A DNA stretch of 64,000 bases, taken from positions 558,001 through 622,000 of the forward strand of contig NZ_UWOS01000001.1 in the NCBI RefSeq assembly GCF_900604515.1, in the 5' to 3' direction. The position numbers and the translations under genes were made by a program. Numbering within the stretch: position 1 is the first letter of the stretch; the number at the start of each line of letters is the position of its first letter. The notes under the pieces were generated by a model, which was given only the letters and a program-made list of their open reading frames with translations, ran no database searches and was not told the origin of the DNA. This DNA is from Arcanobacterium ihumii (GTDB lineage: Bacteria > Actinomycetota > Actinomycetes > Actinomycetales > Actinomycetaceae). Below, piece by piece: positions 36,827 through 46,207 of the stretch.

Positions 36827-39190
36827 ATGGCAAAACACGCTGCCACCGACCTTCCCACTTACACTCCAGAAGAAGAAAAGTGGGTCATAAGAAATAAAGA
36901 TGGTATTCCAGTTGGTACCAAGCCTCACACCAAATGGACTTGGTGGAGAATTGCCCTTTGGATAGGAATTGCACTACTCGGAGCACTTGGATGGACAATG
37001 CTTGCCATTATTCGTGGTGAGGATGTCAATGCTATTTGGTTTGTGGTATCCGCAGTTTGTACCTACGCAATTGGATACCGCTTCTATGCACTATACATTC
37101 AGAAGAAGATCATGCGTCCCGATGATCGCAATGCAACCCCAGCAGAGCGCATCAACAATGGAAAAGATTTTGATCCAACCAACCGAGTGGTTCTCTATGG
37201 CCACCATTTCGCAGCTATCGCTGGTGCAGGACCACTAGTTGGCCCAGTTTTAGCAGCTCAGATGGGCTACCTCCCAAGCACCCTCTGGATCATTTTTGGT
37301 GTACTGTTTGCAGGTGCTGTTCAAGACATGCTCGTTCTTTTCTTCTCAATGCGCCGCGGTGGCCGCTCACTCGGTCAGATGGCTCGCGATGAAATCGGTA
37401 GATTTGGCGGAACCCTTGCTACAATCATCGTCTTCATCATGCTCATGATCGTTCTTGCTGTTCTTGCAATGGTTTGCGTCAATGCTCTTGCCGAAAGCGC
37501 CTGGGGCGTATTCGCAGTTGGTTGCACTCTTCCAATCGCAATCGGTATGGGACTCTGGTTGCGCTTTGTTCAGCCTGGAAAGGTTACACAAGTTTCCATT
37601 GTTGGATTCGCCCTCCTAGTCCTCGCAATTATCGGCGGACGCTGGGTTGCTGAAAGCTCCTTCGGTGAATACCTCCACCTCTCCCCAACCACATTGGTGT
37701 GGGCAATGGTTATCTACGGTTTCTTCGCCGCAGTTCTTCCAGTCTGGCTGCTCCTCACACCACGCGATTATCTCTCTACCTTCATGAAGGTTGGAACGAT
37801 CGTTCTCCTTGCCCTTGGAATCGTCTTTGTTCGCCCAGTACTCGAGATGCCTGCAGTTACTGAATTTGCAAGCAACACTGCTGGTCCAGTATTCGCCGGA
37901 ACACTCTTCCCATTCCTTTTCATTACCGTTGCTTGTGGTGCTCTTTCGGGAATGCACGCAATGGTTGCTTCGGGAACCACACCTAAGATGATTCAAAAAG
38001 AATCTCAGGTCCGCATGATTGGCTACGCCGGCATGCTTATGGAATCCTTCGTGGCAATCATGGCCCTTGCTGCCGCTACCAGTCTTTCGCAAGGAATCTA
38101 CTTCTCGATGAATACCTCCGCAGCTTCACTTCAGAAGATCGCAGGTCCAGAAGTTGTTGCAGCTTCACAAACTCCAGAAGCTTTGGCAGCAAGCGCAATC
38201 AAGAAGATGGGCGTCACCGATGTATCGGGAAACAAGATTGAAGCTCACTGGACCACTGAAGACGAAAATGGCAAGACCGTAACTTACTATGGCCAAGAAG
38301 CGCTGAAGAAGGTTGCAGAAGACGTAGGCGAAAAGTCAATCGTTTCCCGTACCGGCGGTGCACCAACTTTGGCAGTTTCGATGTCCAACATTATGCGTCA
38401 GTGGATCGGCGGAAACTCGATGGCAGGATTCTGGTACCACTTCGCAATCATGTTCGAAGCGCTCTTCATCCTCTCTGCGGTTGACGCCGTCACTCGTGTT
38501 GCCCGTTTCCAGCTCTCTGATGCCTTAGGCAACTGGATTCCAAAGTTCAAAGATCCTTCATGGAAGGTCGGCGGATGGATCGCAACCGGAGTTGTTGTAG
38601 CTTCGTGGGGATCTTTGCTACTCATGGGTGTCACTGATCCACGTGGCGGAATCCAGACTTTGTTCCCACTCTTCGGTATTGCTAACCAGCTCATTGCAGC
38701 TGTGGCACTGATGGTTGTTACGGTCATGGTGGCACGTAAGGGTTACAAGAAGTACATCTGGATCCCAGCACTACCACTAGTCTTCGACACTGCGACGACG
38801 TTTACGGCGTCTTATCAGAAGATCTTCTCGCCTGATCCAGCTCTTGGTTATTGGACTCAGCACGCAAAAGCTAAGGAGCTCCTCGCTTCTGGAAAGCTAG
38901 ATGCCGCAAATACGGAGATCCAAGAAGCAGTTGCTCGTAACACCTTTATCCAAGGAACTCTTTCGATCCTCTTCGTTGTGGTTGTAGCACTTGTTTTCAT
39001 CGCCGCGGTTATCGAGATCGTTAAGGCATTCAAGCGCGTGGAGCCAATTACTTCCGAAGACCCATTCGAAGAGTCGAAGTACTACGCACCTACCCACATG
39101 TTCCCAACCTCGCTTGAGCACAAACTCGAACAGGAGTTTGAAGTTGTTGGAGAACCTGCGCTAGTCCCTTCGAAGCATTCCGGACACTGA
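36827..39190 (+). CDS. cstA: Carbon starvation protein CstA-family transporter
   Basis: This 787-residue membrane protein is a CstA/BtsT-type transporter of peptides or pyruvate. It shows NGKDFDPTNRVVLYGHHFAA, GPVLAAQMGY and QDMLVLFFSMRRGGRSLGQ, and IAGAGPLVGP, all family hallmarks. The start is ATG at 36827 behind ACGGAG; a longer frame runs upstream through the terminator of the OPT gene and is unlikely. It is followed by the small YbdD-like protein, a common partner. Its expression probably responds to nutrient state. Confidence 0.95.
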   Translation: MAKHAATDLPTYTPEEEKWVIRNKDGIPVGTKPHTKWTWWRIALWIGIALLGALGWTMLAIIRGEDVNAIWFVVSAVCTYAIGYRFYALYIQKKIMRPDDRNATPAERINNGKDFDPTNRVVLYGHHFAAIAGAGPLVGPVLAAQMGYLPSTLWIIFGVLFAGAVQDMLVLFFSMRRGGRSLGQMARDEIGRFGGTLATIIVFIMLMIVLAVLAMVCVNALAESAWGVFAVGCTLPIAIGMGLWLRFVQPGKVTQVSIVGFALLVLAIIGGRWVAESSFGEYLHLSPTTLVWAMVIYGFFAAVLPVWLLLTPRDYLSTFMKVGTIVLLALGIVFVRPVLEMPAVTEFASNTAGPVFAGTLFPFLFITVACGALSGMHAMVASGTTPKMIQKESQVRMIGYAGMLMESFVAIMALAAATSLSQGIYFSMNTSAASLQKIAGPEVVAASQTPEALAASAIKKMGVTDVSGNKIEAHWTTEDENGKTVTYYGQEALKKVAEDVGEKSIVSRTGGAPTLAVSMSNIMRQWIGGNSMAGFWYHFAIMFEALFILSAVDAVTRVARFQLSDALGNWIPKFKDPSWKVGGWIATGVVVASWGSLLLMGVTDPRGGIQTLFPLFGIANQLIAAVALMVVTVMVARKGYKKYIWIPALPLVFDTATTFTASYQKIFSPDPALGYWTQHAKAKELLASGKLDAANTEIQEAVARNTFIQGTLSILFVVVVALVFIAAVIEIVKAFKRVEPITSEDPFEESKYYAPTHMFPTSLEHKLEQEFEVVGEPALVPSKHSGH

Positions 39191-39201
39191 AAGTAACAAC
39201 A

Positions 39202-39408
39202 ATGATGACTAAGGTTTTTTCGGCTCTTGCTCGCGGATTGAGCGAAATACGCTGGTATGTTCATGAATTCTTTGGCGACAACGCTTACGAACGATACGTA
39301 GCACGCCACAGAATCGAACATCCCGACCATCCGCCAATGTGTGAACGCGACTTCTGGCGCAAGCGTGATCGCGACGCCGAGGACCTCGTCCAAACCGGTT
39401 GTTGCTAA
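39202..39408 (+). CDS. YbdD/YjiX family small protein
   Basis: This 68-residue protein matches the YbdD/YjiX family (DUF466), which in most genomes follows cstA-type genes. It contains WYVHEFFGDNAYERYVAR, the conserved HPDHPPMCERDFWRKR and a C-terminal double Cys. It starts 11 bases after the cstA stop, so it is co-transcribed. The function is not established; a helper of the transporter is likely. Confidence 0.9.
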   Translation: MMTKVFSALARGLSEIRWYVHEFFGDNAYERYVARHRIEHPDHPPMCERDFWRKRDRDAEDLVQTGCC

Positions 39409-39430
39409 TTTCAGAATTGAATAGCAATAG

Positions 39431-39496
39431 AGTTCAGGCGATCTCTGATCAGCAGTTTTACTGCTTTAATGAATCAGAGATCGCCTGAACTTTTAT
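39431..39496 (+). terminator. Strong terminator after cstA-ybdD
   Basis: AGTTCAGGCGATCTCTGA (39431-39448) and its exact complement (39474-39491) form an 18-bp stem with a small nested AGCAG/CTGCT hairpin in the loop, followed by TTT. Confidence 0.85.
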
Positions 39497-39511
39497 ATGA
39501 AGAGAATTTCA

Positions 39512-39616
39512 ATGACGAATCTGCAAGAAGTTAGTAATCCTGCGCAGTTCGAGAGCAAAGCAGTCGCACTTCACATTCATTCAAAGTTAGAAGCGCTCTT
39601 TCTCAGCTATAGTTAA
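39512..39616 (+). CDS. Possible 34-residue small protein
   Basis: An ATG at 39512 behind GAAGAGA opens a 34-codon frame beginning MTNLQEVSNPAQF and ending at a TAA at 39614. It lies between the cstA-ybdD terminator and the SemiSWEET-like gene, on the same strand. No family is recognised and the ribosome-binding site is moderate, so it may be chance. Confidence 0.25.
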   Translation: MTNLQEVSNPAQFESKAVALHIHSKLEALFLSYS

Positions 39617-39661
39617 AACAGTTGATTTATTAATTACATCTCTAATACCTTGGGAGCCAAC

Positions 39662-40000
39662 ATGATCACTGCCCTTTCAATCGTCACCACAATCTGGGGC
39701 GTTATCATGTCTATCGCACCTATCTTTCAGATTCGCGTGATTCTGAAACGTAAAGATTCTTCAGGCATTTCAGAAGCTTGGGTAACGGTCCTCTTCATCG
39801 GCTACCTTTTATGGTTCAGCCTCGGTGCCGCAACCGCATCATGGCCACTCATGATCGCTAATGGCGTGGCGATCGCAACCGGCGTAGTCTTACTCTGGGC
39901 AGTATTCAAGTATCGAAACGGTGCTCAGCTCGATTTTTCCGCTACTCCTTTCGATCCGAACGAGGCTCTCGCCCACTCCACTTCCTCTGAAATGGATTAA
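39662..40000 (+). CDS. SemiSWEET/PQ-loop-like small membrane protein
   Basis: This 112-residue protein has three hydrophobic helices and a Pro-rich first helix turn (SIAPIFQI), consistent with a SemiSWEET half-transporter that dimerises to move small sugars. RKDSSGISEAW, a family-typical loop, follows the first helix. I chose ATG at 39662 behind GGGAG. It lies two bases before an ABC transporter gene, so the genes are co-transcribed. Confidence 0.7.
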   Translation: MITALSIVTTIWGVIMSIAPIFQIRVILKRKDSSGISEAWVTVLFIGYLLWFSLGAATASWPLMIANGVAIATGVVLLWAVFKYRNGAQLDFSATPFDPNEALAHSTSSEMD

Positions 40001-40002
40001 CG

Positions 40003-40944
40003 ATGAATTCTCCAGTTATCACAATTGAGGGATTAATTAAAAAGTTCGGCAATTTTACTGCATTGCAAGGTGTGGATCTAAAAGTTGAAGCTGGAGAGGT
40101 TCATGGATTCTTAGGTCCCAACGGCGCTGGAAAATCCACCACTATTAGAGTTCTGCTGGGATTGTTGAAGGCAGACGCAGGAAGCGTCACCATGCTCGGG
40201 AAAGACCCGTGGCACGACGTCGTCGACCTCCATCAACACCTCGCCTATGTACCGGGTGACGTCTCCTTATGGCCGAATCTTTCGGGTGGCGAGGCAATTG
40301 ACTTGCTTGGCAACCTGCGTGGCGGACTCAACCGAACAAAACGCGACGCGCTTATAGAACGATTTGAATTGGATCCAACAAAGCGTGGTCGCCAGTATTC
40401 GAAGGGAAACAGGCAAAAGGTTGCCATTGTGGCAGCACTTGCTTCCGATGCAGAAATCCTCATTTTGGACGAGCCAACTTCTGGGTTGGACCCACTGATG
40501 GAAGCAGTTTTTCAAGACGAAATCCTTAAAGAAAAAGAAGCTGGAAAAACAGTTCTTCTTTCTAGCCATATTCTTAGCGAAGTCGAGGCACTGGCAGATT
40601 GTGTAAGCATCATTCGTAAGGGCAAAATTATTCAAAGCGCCACACTTGATGAGATGCGCGGTCAAACCCGTGTTAATATTTCGGCGCATCTTTCGCGAAT
40701 TCCTAGAACTCTGGAGAAGTCACCAATCTTCCATCGAGTGCACATCGATTCAAAAAACCATTTTTCAGCACAGGTTAATCCTTTGAAAGTTGACCAGGCT
40801 TTACAAGAACTTCTCCACTTTGGAATCACCAACCTGGTTGTTTCTCCAGCCACTTTAGAAGAACTGTTCTTAACTCAGTACGAAGATTCATCTACTGCAT
40901 CGCTTGGAGATGCCGGTTCGGAACCCACGCCTCGAGGCGCCTAA
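40003..40944 (+). CDS. ABC transporter ATP-binding protein
   Basis: This 313-residue ATPase has Walker A GPNGAGKSTT, a signature stretch in YSKGNRQKV and Walker B LILDEPTSGLDP. It lies one base overlapped (TAATG) with its permease gene, forming a drug-exporter pair. The C-terminal region of about 90 residues matches the accessory domain of the antibiotic-exporter branch. Substrate unknown. Confidence 0.88.
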   Translation: MNSPVITIEGLIKKFGNFTALQGVDLKVEAGEVHGFLGPNGAGKSTTIRVLLGLLKADAGSVTMLGKDPWHDVVDLHQHLAYVPGDVSLWPNLSGGEAIDLLGNLRGGLNRTKRDALIERFELDPTKRGRQYSKGNRQKVAIVAALASDAEILILDEPTSGLDPLMEAVFQDEILKEKEAGKTVLLSSHILSEVEALADCVSIIRKGKIIQSATLDEMRGQTRVNISAHLSRIPRTLEKSPIFHRVHIDSKNHFSAQVNPLKVDQALQELLHFGITNLVVSPATLEELFLTQYEDSSTASLGDAGSEPTPRGA

Positions 40945-42530
40945 TGAATGCCCTTACCGGAACTGGGAAACTGCTTCGCGCCATTATTCGATATGACTGG
41001 AAGAAAACTGTGGTGTGGATTGTGCTTATTTCAGCACTATCTGCTTCGTCAGTTCTTGCCTATGACGTCGCTTTCCCCGATATTGCCGAACGGCGTGAAC
41101 TCTCGATCGCGATGCAATCAAATCCGTCAATGTCGATTATTTTCGGACCCGCCCGTGATTTGCTGACCTCTGATGGATTCAACGCTTGGCGAGCAGGTCA
41201 GCTCGGTGCACTTTTCGCAGCAATTATGGCAACCTTGCTCGTTACAAGGAACACGCGAGCACAGGAAGACTCAGGCCAGGGCGAACTCGTGGCATCCGGC
41301 GTCGTCACTCGTCAAGCGCGACTAATCGCTCCGGTGCTGGCGGGACTACTCACAGCTACTGTACTTGGGGTTTCCTGCTTTGGGTTAACCTGGCTATCAG
41401 GAGGTGAAGTTCTTCCCTCTGCGATTATCTCCGCAGGTTATTGCGCTTCGGCAGCTATGTTTACCAGTGTTAGCGCGGTGGCATGCCAACTGGGTTCGCA
41501 AGCGCGTATAGCAAACACTCTTTCGCTGAGCATGATGGGAATTTTTTATGTCATTCGAGGCTACATCGACTCCACATCACCTGACAACTGGACGCTTTGG
41601 CTCACTCCGTTCGGCTGGATAGAGAAAACGGCACCCGCAACCGATCACTTAATATGGCCCTTTATTCCGTGTGCTATTTTTTCCATTGTTTTGCTTGCAG
41701 TTGCGCTTATTTTGCATACCCAGCGCGATTTCGGATTTGGTTTCATCAGGCCAAGGCTCGGAAATCCTGCCGCTCCTAAGATCGGCATCCTCGCACTATC
41801 ATGGCGAATCCACCGCGGTAGCTTGATTTCATGGTGGATCATATTCGGCATCTTTGGGTTTATTTTTGGCAACCTCTCTACTTCAATCACCTCGATTTTT
41901 AAAGATAACCCTGCTTTGGCACAGATGATGACAGCGGGTACAACCTCAGAAACAGATTTGATAAACACTTTCATTTATTCGATTTTCCAGAGCCTTGGAA
42001 TCATGGCGGCAATACTTGGTGCTCAAATTGCCACGAAGTTTTATTCCGAAGAGCTTGCTTTGCGCGCTGAACCATTGCTGGCAACAACGCTGTCTCGCGG
42101 TAAATATCTAGCTAGTAATATCCTCTTCGTTTATGTGGGTACTGGAATCGCTATGGCTATTTCGGGCATTACCTTTGGTTTAATTATCCACAAAAACAAC
42201 GATTTGATTTCGATTCTTCATGTATGCGAGCAAGCTCTAGTAACTACCTCGGCAGTATGGGTTCTCAACGCGATTGCGGTAGCTGCAGTGGCAATTTGGC
42301 CACGTGTTCGTTCACTATCGTGGTTATCAATCGTGGTTGCATTCGCCATTTCGATCTTAGGCCCGTCATTCAAACTCCCGAACAAAGTGCTTGGAGTTAG
42401 CCCTTTCTACCACGTAACCAGCCTCTCTACTGTTGCGCCGCAATGGGAGGGAACGTTTGTGCTCCTAGCCATAGTGATGGCTCTGACTTTACTTTCTTTT
42501 ATTGGGTACCGACGACGGGCGATCATTTAG
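40944..42530 (+). CDS. ABC transporter permease, polyketide-antibiotic exporter type
   Basis: This 528-residue membrane protein has about twelve hydrophobic helices in two similar halves, as in the TnrB/tetronasin-type exporters of actinobacteria. Each half starts with a cytoplasmic basic stretch and a first helix (VVWIVLISALSAS, and LISWWIIFGIFGFIFG). The ATG overlaps the ATPase stop by one base. It probably exports an antibiotic or lipid; resistance is a guess. Confidence 0.82.
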   Translation: MNALTGTGKLLRAIIRYDWKKTVVWIVLISALSASSVLAYDVAFPDIAERRELSIAMQSNPSMSIIFGPARDLLTSDGFNAWRAGQLGALFAAIMATLLVTRNTRAQEDSGQGELVASGVVTRQARLIAPVLAGLLTATVLGVSCFGLTWLSGGEVLPSAIISAGYCASAAMFTSVSAVACQLGSQARIANTLSLSMMGIFYVIRGYIDSTSPDNWTLWLTPFGWIEKTAPATDHLIWPFIPCAIFSIVLLAVALILHTQRDFGFGFIRPRLGNPAAPKIGILALSWRIHRGSLISWWIIFGIFGFIFGNLSTSITSIFKDNPALAQMMTAGTTSETDLINTFIYSIFQSLGIMAAILGAQIATKFYSEELALRAEPLLATTLSRGKYLASNILFVYVGTGIAMAISGITFGLIIHKNNDLISILHVCEQALVTTSAVWVLNAIAVAAVAIWPRVRSLSWLSIVVAFAISILGPSFKLPNKVLGVSPFYHVTSLSTVAPQWEGTFVLLAIVMALTLLSFIGYRRRAII

Positions 42531-42733
42531 TTTGTTTGCGTGTAATTGTCCACACCAAGAGTTGCGGCACAAGTTTTCAACAAGAAGACATTCCCTTCTG
42601 CCTTCGCAATACTTTTTCGCATAGGGTTATCTACTAAGTGAAGCGCACAGCCTTGATTTACTTACTACTGCAGGTATTTGGTCTAAAAATAGGCGTACAC
42701 CATATCAACTCAATCATTTAGCAGAGGAAGCTC

Positions 42734-43198
42734 ATGGTACTTTTTAATGATTCCGAATCAACCGGAACTCTCCCTCCGATTAACCGAGACCGAATTAAAC
42801 AAGCTCTAGACAAACTCGGCTGCACCTATCAAGTTGACGACGACGGAGATATCTTAGGCGGTTGGGAACACGGTTTCTTCTTTTTCGGAATCACCGGCAA
42901 TAAAGCTGAAATCCTCATGGTGCGCGGAACTTGGTACGGAACGCTGGAGAACTCCAAACTGCCTGAAGCAAACGATCTGGTCATGACGTGGAATCGTGAA
43001 ACTATCTGGCCAAAGGTATATACAGTTATCGATCCAGACGATAACCTTGTGCGAGTAAGTTGTGAGCATTCGGTCGACTACGAATTTGGGCTAACGGACG
43101 AACAGCTACGTCAGCACATTCTCTGTATGGTCACAACTGGTTCTTCACTCTTCGAAAAATTGAGCATGACTTTCCCTGAAGGTTTACCACACGAATAA
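42734..43198 (+). CDS. YbjN domain protein
   Basis: This 154-residue protein resembles actinobacterial YbjN-domain proteins, small cytoplasmic folds linked to type III-secretion chaperone structure but of unknown role. It shows IKQALDKLGCTYQVDDDGDI, VRGTWYGTL and a conserved WNRETIWPKVYT. GAGGAAG precedes the ATG. The 203-bp gap upstream (42531-42733) holds no other recognisable feature. Confidence 0.72.
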   Translation: MVLFNDSESTGTLPPINRDRIKQALDKLGCTYQVDDDGDILGGWEHGFFFFGITGNKAEILMVRGTWYGTLENSKLPEANDLVMTWNRETIWPKVYTVIDPDDNLVRVSCEHSVDYEFGLTDEQLRQHILCMVTTGSSLFEKLSMTFPEGLPHE

Positions 43199-43290
43199 GT
43201 ACATAACTGAGTCGTAAAGTCCGTATCTTTTCATCATCACTATTCTTTCTTTTTGAATTCTCCCGGCTCAAAGTAATGCTGACTTTGTTC

Positions 43291-43324
43291 GGTTGTGGGC
43301 ATGACATCTGTCATGCCCACAACC
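43291..43324. terminator. 34-bp perfect palindromic hairpin
   Basis: GGTTGTGGGCATGACA and its exact complement surround a two-base centre (TC). It lies between the YbjN gene and the next ABC gene. No clear T run follows, so it may be a terminator, an operator or both. Confidence 0.5.
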
Positions 43325-43372
43325 TTACAGGTAGTACTTCCGCAAGTGACCTAGATCGGGGAATATAAAAGC

Positions 43373-44206
43373 ATGAGCATAAAAATCACCGATGTAGTGA
43401 AAACATTCGGACTGACGGATAAAGTAACCGCGGTCGATCACATCAACCTCACCATCAAAGAAGGCGAAGTCGTCGCTTTCCTCGGACCTAATGGTGCAGG
43501 CAAAACCACCACGATTGACATGATCTTAGGATTAACTGAACCAACTGCTGGCAAAATCACAGTTTTCGGTGGAAGCCCTCGCGAAGCAATATCGCAAGGA
43601 CGTATCAGTGCAGTACTCCAAACAGGTGGCCTATTGCGCGATATGTATGTGGGAGAAGCCGTTGATTACATCGCAGCAACCTACCCTAATAAGACTCTTG
43701 GTCGTTCTGCTCTGAAGCGTGCGGGAATCGAAAACATTGCTGATCGCAAGATTTCTAAGTGCTCCGGAGGCGAACAACAACGCCTGAAGTTCGCCCTTGC
43801 CCTGCTCCCAAACCCAGATCTCCTTATCCTTGATGAACCCACCACCGGAATGGACGTCAATGGGCGTCGCTCCTTTTGGACGACGATGCGTGAAGAGGCA
43901 ACCGCGGGACGTACCGTCGTCTTCGCAACCCACTACCTAGAAGAAGCTCAGGACTTTGCAGACCGAATCGTCTTAATGAATCACGGAAAGATTGTGGCAG
44001 ATGGATCAGTCAAGGAGATCCGAAATATCACTGGTCAGCGCCGCATTACTTGGATTGAAGACGGCGTTACGCACGTTCAACTCAGCACCAATTCAGATGA
44101 ATTCGCTCGTCATTTACTTGCCCGTCCAAATGTCCACAGCCTCGAAATCGCAGCACCATCGCTTGACGACGCATTCGTATCTCTAACTTCGGAGGATGCA
44201 CAATGA
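43373..44206 (+). CDS. ABC transporter ATP-binding protein, two-component-linked
   Basis: This 277-residue ATPase has GPNGAGKTTT, a signature CSGGEQQRL and Walker B LLILDEPTTGMD. It starts the operon ABC ATPase, permease, histidine kinase, response regulator. The permease ATG overlaps its stop (ATGA). Such operons in Gram-positive bacteria sense and export cell-envelope drugs or bacteriocins. Confidence 0.88.
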   Translation: MSIKITDVVKTFGLTDKVTAVDHINLTIKEGEVVAFLGPNGAGKTTTIDMILGLTEPTAGKITVFGGSPREAISQGRISAVLQTGGLLRDMYVGEAVDYIAATYPNKTLGRSALKRAGIENIADRKISKCSGGEQQRLKFALALLPNPDLLILDEPTTGMDVNGRRSFWTTMREEATAGRTVVFATHYLEEAQDFADRIVLMNHGKIVADGSVKEIRNITGQRRITWIEDGVTHVQLSTNSDEFARHLLARPNVHSLEIAAPSLDDAFVSLTSEDAQ

Positions 44207-44958
44207 AATTCGGAAAAATGCTTAGCATCGATACAAAACGTACCTTGCGTGACCCGTCGTCAATCTTCGTACTTGGTATCCCACTTTTGATGTTTATCAT
44301 CTTCGGATCCACCACCGATTACGCCGAATATCCCTTCGGCAACGGGAACGTCGCGATGATTACCATGATCAATATGGCACTCTACGGCGCCGTTTCGGTG
44401 ACCGTCGCTCTTGCTTCGAATGCCGCCGTGGAACGCATGCAAGGTTGGGGAAGGCAGCTTTCACTTACTCCACTGAGAGATGGACAATTCGTACTTCTCA
44501 AAGTGCTGGTAGCAACCATTGTTGCGCTATTACCGATGCTCCTCGTATACGGAACTGGATTCTTCACCACCTCCGAAGCTCCCTTACAAGCATGGATTCT
44601 CAGCTTCTTTATCATTGTTCCAGGCGCACTAGTCATGGCACTCTACGGACTTTTCTTCGGACTAGCCCTTAAATCAGATCACGGAACCACAATCGCAACT
44701 GGAACACTGGTACTTCTTTCCTTCTTAGGCAATATCTTCATGCCGCTTTCTGGCTTTATGCTCGATCTCTCCAAGTTCACACCGCTCTACGGACTCGGGG
44801 TCATCGCACGCTGGCCTGTAGCAGAAGGCAAAAACATCGCGATGGATGGCAGCCCCGTCACTGAGTCCTTCGCCCTTGCACTCGGAAACATCTCGACCTG
44901 GGCGCTGATCTTGGCACTAGCTTCAGTGTGGGCATTCAAACGCTCACGTTCTCGCTGA
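44203..44958 (+). CDS. ABC-2 type transporter permease
   Basis: This 251-residue protein has six hydrophobic helices of the ABC-2 fold, with the basic RTLRDPSSIF at the N terminus and ERMQGWGRQLSLTP between helices 2 and 3, typical of drug-exporter permeases of the DrrB/YadH branch. It overlaps the ATPase gene by four bases. Confidence 0.85.
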   Translation: MKFGKMLSIDTKRTLRDPSSIFVLGIPLLMFIIFGSTTDYAEYPFGNGNVAMITMINMALYGAVSVTVALASNAAVERMQGWGRQLSLTPLRDGQFVLLKVLVATIVALLPMLLVYGTGFFTTSEAPLQAWILSFFIIVPGALVMALYGLFFGLALKSDHGTTIATGTLVLLSFLGNIFMPLSGFMLDLSKFTPLYGLGVIARWPVAEGKNIAMDGSPVTESFALALGNISTWALILALASVWAFKRSRSR

Positions 44959-44959
44959 G

Positions 44960-45007
44960 CTACCTTGCTTCGTGAGACTACCTCGCCATCAAGCAAGGTA
45001 GTCTCAC
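44960..45007 (+). terminator. Two overlapping alternative hairpins
   Basis: CTACCTTGCTT (44960-44970) can pair with AAGCAAGGTAG (44991-45001), while GTGAGACTACCT (44972-44983) can pair with AGGTAGTCTCAC (44996-45007). The right arms share 44996-45001, so the two cannot form together. It lies between the permease and the kinase gene; no T run follows. Confidence 0.5.
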
Positions 45008-45082
45008 CAAAATAGGCAATATCGCAAAACGAAGCAATCGCGCTAAATCAAGTAGCCCAGGCAGAAACGGTACTCTAGAATT

Positions 45083-46207
45083 ATGAAACCTAAGACTCCG
45101 ACTTCGGTATCCACGCGTCGCACACACTCACCTCAAACGGAACATACCATCGACAAACGAGGTACTGTCGTCGGATTTCTTATTGGCATCACCTGGATAT
45201 TTTTTCTGTGGTATCCGTTAGCGGCGGCACTCGAATCGGAAGACTCGATCAAGATTCCGTCAATCTCTTTAACCGCTATCTTCCTTTTGCTTTATATCGC
45301 TTCGTTGGCAGTCTCGTTCAAAAACAACCTCCATATTAAAAAGTCGGTATCAATTGGCGCGGTTGTACTCCTAGTTTCTGGAGTTGCTATCACCCTCGTC
45401 CAGTTCTACCTACTTGGGGCTATCTCGGTGACGTTCATCGTTTACCTTGTTCCAATGAGCGTCTTTTCACTCCCCCAGCCTTGGAACTTTTATGTAGGGA
45501 TGCTCGCAACCATTACCACCTGGATTCCTGCATTCATCACCGATATTGGACTAATCTCGGTAGGGTTTTCCGCTCTCGGCACCTACGTATTCGTTTCTGC
45601 CTCCATATTTTTCGAAAATACTCGATTAAAGAAGCAAGAGATCGTGGCAGAGTCGGCAACACTCAAGGAACGTGAACGAGTCGCTCGCGACGTCCACGAT
45701 GTACTCGGGCACACCCTCACCGCTATTGCTCTGAAATCCGAGTTAGCCGGAGAGCTGATCGAAAAAGATCCCGCCCGAGCAAAGAATGAAATCGACGCGA
45801 TCTACGAGCTATCACGCCAAGCTATTGCCGAGGTTCGTGCCACCGTTTCTGGCTTACGTGTGCGCCAGCTTGTCCATGAGCTGGATTCTATCAATACCAT
45901 TGCGGCAGATGCCGGTATTGCTCTAGCCGTTGAAGGATCACCGGACGAGGTTGAACCCAGCGCACGAATTCTTTTTGCTTGGGCACTACGCGAAGCAGCT
46001 ACAAATACCATCCGGCACGCAAGCGCCACGCGTATTACCGTAGAACTCACCAACGATTCTATTGTGATTCGTGACGACGGCATCGGGATCGGTTCGCGTC
46101 GCTTCGGAAACGGCCTGACTGGCCTACGCCAGCGGGTAGAAGACGCCGGAGCCAGCATTTCGGTAACTGATTCTCACCCCGGAACCGAGGTTAGGATTAA
46201 CCTATGA
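45083..46207 (+). CDS. Sensor histidine kinase, NarL-type (HisKA_3)
   Basis: This 374-residue kinase has about five membrane helices in residues 25-175 with very short loops (an intramembrane-sensing layout), a HisKA_3 domain with His205 in RDVHDVLGHTL, and an ATPase domain with EAATNTIRHA and DDGIGI. It overlaps the response regulator start by four bases. Intramembrane-sensing kinases of this kind respond to cell-envelope stress or to the adjacent transporter. No ribosome-binding site is evident at the ATG, so it may be leaderless. Confidence 0.9.
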   Translation: MKPKTPTSVSTRRTHSPQTEHTIDKRGTVVGFLIGITWIFFLWYPLAAALESEDSIKIPSISLTAIFLLLYIASLAVSFKNNLHIKKSVSIGAVVLLVSGVAITLVQFYLLGAISVTFIVYLVPMSVFSLPQPWNFYVGMLATITTWIPAFITDIGLISVGFSALGTYVFVSASIFFENTRLKKQEIVAESATLKERERVARDVHDVLGHTLTAIALKSELAGELIEKDPARAKNEIDAIYELSRQAIAEVRATVSGLRVRQLVHELDSINTIAADAGIALAVEGSPDEVEPSARILFAWALREAATNTIRHASATRITVELTNDSIVIRDDGIGIGSRRFGNGLTGLRQRVEDAGASISVTDSHPGTEVRINL

